64,000 nt of DNA from positions 9,231,562 through 9,295,561 of the forward strand of contig OZ024810.1 of the NCBI GenBank assembly GCA_964017045.1, in the 5' to 3' direction. Shown here one piece after another: positions 58,400 to 64,000 of the stretch. The translations under genes were made by a program, and so were the position numbers. Every line of letters begins with the position of its first letter. Within the stretch, counting starts at the first letter, position 1. The DNA is from Omphiscola glabra. Taxonomy: Eukaryota; Mollusca; Gastropoda; Lymnaeidae. Below the pieces are notes generated by a model that was not told where the DNA came from, ran no database searches, and was given only the letters and a program-made list of their open reading frames with translations.

Positions 58400-59394
58400 C
58401 GTCCAACTATGCCAGAGAATAGCAATTTATTGCTTCATGTTACCAGAACTATCACGTGACTCATGGAGACATCCGGTCGTTGTAGGGTTGCTTGCTCCTG
58501 CATTCAAAGTTGAGAGTTTAATTATTTTGTTCCATTATCTTGCAGAAATATTTGAAGGAAAAGATATGTTGTAAAACTTTTTTTTTTAAATAGGATGATT
58601 ACACCCAACCCACTTCATCGAAGATATCTAAGATCATCTCGACCATGGCAAATTATTTCTCTTAATGTAAGGACCGAAAGATATAATTTTTAAAAAATTG
58701 TGTTGTCCACCAGTCTGTACGAAATGACCACTGTGCCGTACCAGCGGCTACCGGATTTAAATGACCACTCATTAAGTCCTTAGTGTCACTGATTGAATCC
58801 ATTGATGGCTTCCACGAAACGAATATTATTTAAAATATGTGTGACAATTTTTCCCTTCCGATATGTTAAGATACAGAGCTGTCATTTGTGGTCTGCAACC
58901 CCAGTGGAAGCTGGGTCGCCGCATATATTGAATGGGCACAAAGATAAGATAAGGTACAATGAGATCAGATAAGATAAGTTAAAATAAGATAAGATAAGAT
59001 GCGATTCCTTTATCGGTAGAGCGAAACGTAGGATTTCTTGTGTTTAAATTGTTATATTGTAACATTTTGTCTTGGTTAAAAATATGTATGTATTTATGTG
59101 CGGAACATGAATATGTACAATTTAATTATTTTTTCGTTACATTATTTACTTCATGTTCTTTTTATCATGTTAAAATATTTAAAGGCAAATTTGATGGTGG
59201 AAAGATCCTTGAGTCTCGCAAGTTGCAGTTATGTTTACGGCAAGATTTCTACCTACCCCTGCAACGTATTAAGTGTTTCAAAAGCAATGTATTTCAGTGC
59301 TATGTCACGATGACCGGAGGGAAGTAAACACACTCACAAGACATGCAGCACCCGGTGACGAGTCTACTGTAGCCAATCTGAGGGGGCTCAACTG

Positions 59395-59905
59395 TCATCA
59401 TCATCATCATGTCCCTGAGTCCTTGGACCATTGGGGCGCCACGGATGACATGAAAACTATCCTTATCCATTCCTCTCTGTCTTCTGCACTTCGCACAGCA
59501 TCGCCTAGTTTTAATCCCGTCCATTCTTTGATGAAATCTTCCCATCTTTTTCTCTGCCTTCCTTATCTTCTCCCTCCTCTAGTTGTGCCCTTTGGCGAGC
59601 CCTTTTTTTCTGGTCACGTGGCCATACCATTCAAGTTTGCGTTTATTTTACAGACACCAGGTGGTCATCGTACTGCCCAGTTGCTTGACGAATCCTTTCT
59701 TTCACTTGTTCATTGGTGATATGGTCTCTATAGCAGATGCCAAGAATGCCTCTGAAACATCTCATCTCCATCGCCTTTATTTTCCTTTCAAGTTCTGCTG
59801 TTAATGTCCAGGACTGACAAACATACAACAGAATGGAGAGGACAGGGTCAACTGTAGAAGATTTAAATAAACACACAGGAGTGAAGTTAGAGATACACAA
59901 TAAAT
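59395..59905 (-). mobile_element. RTE/BovB-like LINE 3' fragment
   Basis: The minus strand reads LLYVCQSWTLTAELERKIKA, MEMRCFRGILGI, DHITNEQVKERIRQATG and, after breaks, RKKGLAKG and GRFHQRMDGI, then an (ATG)n tail. This is the classic end of RTE/BovB polyproteins (W-T-L-x-LE..aFExRClR-iLgi, t-Ne-V..r). 5'-truncated and frameshifted. Confidence 0.88.
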
Positions 59906-60054
59906 CTCATCATAATAGGACGTCAACCGAGACACCACCCACGACCCCATAACCGCCCGCCCTTCCCGTTACGAAAAAGTGAAGAAACGGTTTTTTTCTT
60001 TCTATAATCATACTACTATGCTAAGTAAAAGTTCTAATGCATATCCGTTTTTGT

Positions 60055-60210
60055 GTGGCTCATATTGGTGGCTCATATTGGTGGCTCATATTGGTGGCTC
60101 ATAATGGTGGCTCATATTGGTGGCTCAAATTGGTGGCTCATATTGATGGCTCATATTGGTGGCTCATATTCTTGGCTCATATCGGTGGCTCATATTGGTG
60201 GCTTATGAAC
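60055..60210. repeat. 13-bp repeat, about twelve copies
   Basis: Units ggctcatattggt with few changes. Confidence 0.92.
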
Positions 60211-60869
60211 CAGTCCCCAACTCCTCCACTTCTACACACACACACACAAACGTGTCATATTTACGCCAGTGGGTGGTCTCCCATGTTTGCGCAGATCCTA
60301 CTATTCGGGGAACTTTTCATTATATTTTTTTTAAACAAATAAAATTAAATAAAATAGTAGACGTATACTGTTAAGTGCGAAACGAACGTATGGGGGTGTG
60401 GGGGGCGCGGGGTTTTCTTATTATTTCAAACTTCGTGGTGAGAAAAAAAAATTATATTTTTAAAATTTAAAAAAAATCGTGTAAAAGTTTGGATGGACGT
60501 CAGTATCGTGAATGTGAATTCTTATACACGAGTATAGTCCAACTTCGTACACCACAGATGTCGAGACAGAGGTCACAGTCCTACTTGATGCAGTGTTACA
60601 CTGGCAAGAACGTGTGGTTGTAAGAGATACATATAATGGTATGTGTTTTTAATGGGTTGTTTTTGTTTGTTTGTTTCGTGTGTGTGTGTGTGGTTTTTTA
60701 GTGTTTTTTTTTGTTTTTTTGGGGGGGTTTTTGGGGGTTCTTTTTGCATGAACTGAGAGTAAAAAAAACAATTTTTATTTTATTTCATTACATTCACAAG
60801 GTCAACTTGACTTTTTTTTTAATTATAGACACAAAAAAATATTGCCTAGAAGACAATTTTTGAAATCAC

Positions 60870-61262
60870 CAATGTGCAGAAGAGGCGAGTGGAGATTAGG
60901 AAAAGTATTGAAATTGATGAGAAGCAAAGAGCAACTCAGTACGGTTTTGTAGACGTTGGAAGTGTTAAGAGCCAGGCCATCGTTTACAGAAGCTTTCAAC
61001 TGTGCATCCTTCGAGCACTACACGCGATGCTTCATGATCATGGTAGCGAAGGAACAGCTGGACACTGGACAGCGCTGTCACACCTGCACAAGGTCAGCAT
61101 GGCGTTGGTCGCTGAAATAAAGCATAAAAACAATTCAGCTATTATAGCTCCTCCAAAACATGTAGATTCGTGCACGTATGCTCGGTTCACACGATCAATT
61201 TTTTTCCCATTTTTGAATGAACGCACTATTTTGTGCGTGGTTTCTATTTTTTTTTTTAGACA
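60870..61262 (+). other. unrecognised open frame
   Basis: An open frame of 131 codons from an ATG at 60,874, with normal-looking composition: KSIEIDEKQRATQYGFVDVG, VYRSFQLCILRALHAML and GHWTALSHLHKVSMALVAEI. Its last third is low-complexity Phe-rich and unlikely to be coding. It could be an exon, a decayed transposon gene or a retrocopy. No family is recognised. It is the only non-repeat open frame of this size on the plus strand outside recognisable transposons. Confidence 0.3.
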
Positions 61263-61572
61263 AAAATGAGAATTTGATCAAATAGTAATTTGAAAGTTGT
61301 GAAAAGGCTCCATACAAAAATCGATTCAAATGTATGATCGAAAAGTTAATCGTGTGAAGTGAGCATTGTTCCATTTCGCCTCATTTAAAAAAAAAATTAA
61401 AAAAACGAATTACAGGTTTTTAAAAAAAAATTTATGCACTAACTTTCTGCACTCGATGTAGATATAGATCGCCTGGTCTATACAATGAAAAACTAACGAT
61501 GTAAACTGAGTTGATGTATGATTGAGACACTGGTAACGTTGTAGCTAGAGGATTGTGTTTGTTACAAAATTT

Positions 61573-62080
61573 AGACCTACCAACTCTCTGTACAGCTGTA
61601 CAACTATTAGACACACAAGCTCTTTGCACAGTTATAAAAAAAACGATAAGACCTAGTAGCTCTTTGCACAGTTATACAATCGTTAGACCTACCAACTCTC
61701 TGAACAGCTATACAACAACTGCTAGACCTACCAACTCTCTGAACAGCTATACAACAACTGCTAGACCTACCAACTCTCTGAACAGCTATACAACAACTGC
61801 TAGACCTACCAACTCTCTGAACAGCTATACAACAACTGCTAGACCTAACAACTCTCTGAACAGCTATACAACAACTGCTAGACCTACCAACTCTCTGAAC
61901 AGCTATACAACAACTGCTAGACCTACCAACTCTCTGAACAGCTATACAACAACTGCTAGACCTAACAACTCTCTGAACAGCTATACAACAACTGCTAGAC
62001 CTACCAACTCTTTGAACATCTATACAACAACTGCTAGACTTACCAACTCTCTGAACAGCTATACAACAACTGCTCCTAGT
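61573..62080. repeat. 39-bp array built on the end of gene E exon 2 and its splice donor
   Basis: Ten close units plus three diverged ones. On the minus strand a unit has tgtatagctgttcagagagt, tg and GTAGGT. The first unit, nearest the exon, has GTAAGT. About seven later units keep GTAGGT; at least two have lost the GT (ttaggt). Confidence 0.92.
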
Positions 62081-62673
62081 TGTTGAATTGAAGCATGGGT
62101 CAGTGGTGCCACAAATGGGGGTGCTCACAGTGGCACCACAATATAAAGGCGTATCCGAGAAAGGCGCAGCGGAGGTCGTCGTCGGAGTGGTGGTTGTCGT
62201 TGTGCTGGTAGCGGTTGTGGTTGGGGTGGTCGTTGTTGTGGTCGGCGTGGTGGTCGTTGTCGTTGGCGTGGTGGTCTTTGTCGTTGGCGTGGTTGTTGTT
62301 GTCGTTGGCGTGGTTGTTGTTGTCGTTGGCGTGGTTGTCGTTGGCGTGGTTGTCGTTGGCGTGGTGGTTGTTGTCGTTGGCGTGGTGGTCTTTGTTGTTG
62401 GCGTGGTGGTTGTTGTCGTAGGCTTGGTGGTCGTTGTCGTTGGCTTGGTGGTTGTTGTCGTTGGCTTGGTGGTTGTTGTCGTCGGCGTGGTGGTTGTCGT
62501 TGTGCTGGTAGTGGTCGTGGTTGGGGTGGTCGGCGTGGTGGTTGTTGTCGGGGTAGTGGTTGTTGTTGTGCTGGTGGTGGTACTTGTTGTAGAGGTTGTT
62601 GTTGTACTCGCTACAGATGCTGTGCACTGCACGGTCGTGAGACAGATACATTGCTGGTACAGGACACCGTTCG
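62044..62673 (-). CDS. gene E exon 2 (internal): Cys module end, long Thr-rich stretch, start of a second Cys module
   Basis: Acceptor gtctcttccacag above 62,673, donor GTAAGT at 62,038-62,043, 630 nt, phase 1 in and out. It opens ANGVLYQQCICLTTVQC, then about 140 Thr/Pro residues. It then has SDTPLYCGATVSTPICG, TTDPCFNSTTRSSCC and IAVQRV. The last part repeats the pattern of exon 1 (PLYC..C..C-x8-CC) and ends at the same phase, so a second split module begins here. Exon 1 lies beyond the right edge and exon 3 was not found. Paralogous to gene C exon 2, with almost the same first 25 residues. Confidence 0.82.
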
Positions 62674-63039
62674 CTGTGGAAGAGACAAACACGTTTTAAG
62701 TCCTCGACCGTTTTAACCAATATACCTGTTACTTCACTTAAAATTTCATTAAGTAATTTGTGCTTCTGATATTGTATAAGTTAACCTGATTGTCAAGTTT
62801 AAACTTTATGGGGGGGGGCAGTTGTAAATATTTATTATTTAACAATAGTGTACTTTAATGAAGTGATTTCTAAGCTTCGAGAGTAAAGTTTGTTTAACAT
62901 AAAGAATAAGAAGGATTGACGTCATTGGCGTGTGTAATACTAGCTGTGGAGCAGTGATTCCTTTTCTGTCTTCGTGTCTCTCGTGTTTGGAGTTATAATG
63001 GTAAAAAAAAAATAGACAACCGAAGATGCATAGCCTCGC

Positions 63040-63200
63040 TGAGTATTATACACATTGACTTCTTGACGCAGATACACATGGCTCGCTTGAGCCAGAAATA
63101 TATAGATGATATGAGCCAAATATGCAAGGCCTCCCTCAGCTAGACATACTTGACCTTCCTGAGCCAAATTTATGGGGCCTTCCTGAGCTAAATTGTCTCT
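63040..63200. repeat. degenerate TTGAGCCAGA-type repeat, intron 1 of gene E
   Basis: Shares gagccagaaatat, tgagccaaata and gagtattatacacat with 49,490-49,728 in gene C. Confidence 0.75.
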
Positions 63201-64000
63201 AGCCAGAGAAATAAGCACCGGGGGGGTGCCACAAGGTTGCGTTCTCTCCCCTGTCGTGTATAGAATATATACCAATGATATTCAGAGTCCAAGCAACACC
63301 GTCACAAACATAACAATTTGCTGATGATATCCCCACCAGTGGTATAATATCGGAAGGAGAAGACGTATACCGCAACTTAGTTACAAGCTTTACCAAATTG
63401 GGCGATGAACATTTTCTCCAGCTGAATGTCTCAAAAACAAAGGAAAAGGTTGGCGATTTCCGGACGGGGAAACACCACACTGCAGATCTGAACATAAAAA
63501 ATCAAAGTGTAGAGCAGTGGCGTAGCGAGCTTAACTCGCGCCCGGGGCACAATACCTTTTTAGCGCCCCCCCCCCCCAAATACCTTTTTAGCGTCCCCCC
63601 CCTTTTCGAAAACCATACAATATTATAGTAAAATATACCATTTAGCGCCCCTTTGTGAGTAGCGCCCGGGGCATGATGCCCCCCTTGACCCCCCCTTCAC
63701 TACGCCACTGGTGTAGAGAAAGTAGAGGCATATAAGTACTAAGGTGTCACCAATTAATAATAAGCTGTAACATGGCGTGAGCACGGTGAAATTATGTATA
63801 AAAAAATTAAACCAAAGACTATTCTGCTCAAACATCTGTACAGCATCGGCGTAAACAATTAACGTAGTCTACAGGGAAACAACGGGAAGCCTTCTTTTAA
63901 TTTCAGTATTACCTGCAGCAGACTAATCACGAACGCTAGAAACATCACACATACTTAACATCCTTGACTTGAAGGACTATTTGAATAAAAATGTTGTAAA
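63195..64000 (+). mobile_element. LINE reverse transcriptase fragment, split by a hAT-like element
   Basis: Reads GVPQGCVLSPVVYRIYTND, a frameshift, FADDIPTSGI, FLQLNVSKTKEKVGDFR and IKNQSVE. After the element at 63,515-63,710 it continues VEKVEAYKY and LNQRLFCSNI. These are RT blocks B (GxPQGxxLSP), C (FADD) and the LNxxKTKE motif of CR1/L2-like LINEs. Interrupted by stops. Runs to the end of the window in intron 1 of gene E. Confidence 0.85.
63515..63710. mobile_element. short hAT-like element inside the LINE
   Basis: Ends cagtggcgtagcgagc and cactacgccactg, perfect 8-bp duplication gtgtagag copied from the RT sequence. Confidence 0.92.

Noticed and set aside
61553..62086. Plus-strand frame of 177 codons (TTARPTNSLNSY repeats)
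   Set aside because: Antisense of the 39-bp donor array; the minus strand has the matching exon, phase and splice sites.
62088..62699. Plus-strand Val/Gly-rich frames opposite the Thr-rich exons (also at 9.3, 25.9 and 48.8 kb)
   Set aside because: Antisense shadows of Thr-rich exons; the minus frame has cysteine modules and splice signals.

Overview
This is animal nuclear DNA. Coding sequence is split into small exons with GT/AG junctions. Long introns are filled with minisatellites, and non-LTR (LINE), Penelope-like and hAT-type element debris is scattered throughout. The mix suits a lophotrochozoan, possibly a gastropod mollusc, but that placement is inference. No rRNA, tRNA, CRISPR array or bacterial-type gene was seen.

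The real genes are one tandem family, all on the minus strand, with five members in view (labels are mine). From right to left: gene E (one internal exon at 62.0-62.7 kb, 5' end beyond the window), gene C (exons at 49.7-50.0 and 48.7-49.0 kb, 3' end not found), gene D (complete, two exons, 39.3 and 37.5 kb, 108 aa), gene A (complete, seven coding exons, 30.0 to 15.5 kb, 429 aa) and gene B (four exons, 10.6 to 2.3 kb, continuing off the left edge). Genes A-D start with a signal-peptide exon. In genes A-D a cysteine-rich module is split between exons 1 and 2 with invariant spacing C-x4-C-x8-CC-x14-C-x-C-x5-C; gene E's exon carries the second half of one module and the first half of another. In A, B, C and E a Thr/Pro mucin-like stretch follows. 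In A and B that stretch is joined to a chymotrypsin-fold (S1) domain that has lost catalytic residues: His57 is Ile (A) or Val (B), and Ser195 is Thr in A. These look like secreted mucin-stalked serine-protease homologues. D is a minimal version that stops just after the cysteine module.

A and B are products of a direct tandem duplication of roughly 18-20 kb. Homology covers coding exons, introns and upstream non-coding blocks (about 1-14.8 kb against 21.2-33.2 kb). The introns hold different tandem arrays at comparable places. Two arrays, after exon 5 of A and at the end of exon 2 of E, are built from copies of the exon end plus its 5' splice site, producing rows of potential decoy donors.

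Mobile DNA includes a set of short hAT-like elements with 8-bp target duplications (several perfect, two nested inside older copies), truncated LINE 3' ends of several families including RTE/BovB, two decayed Penelope-like elements with GIY-YIG remnants, and hammerhead-ribozyme-like motifs. Tandem arrays make up roughly a fifth of the window and create most of the long open frames, which are not genes.
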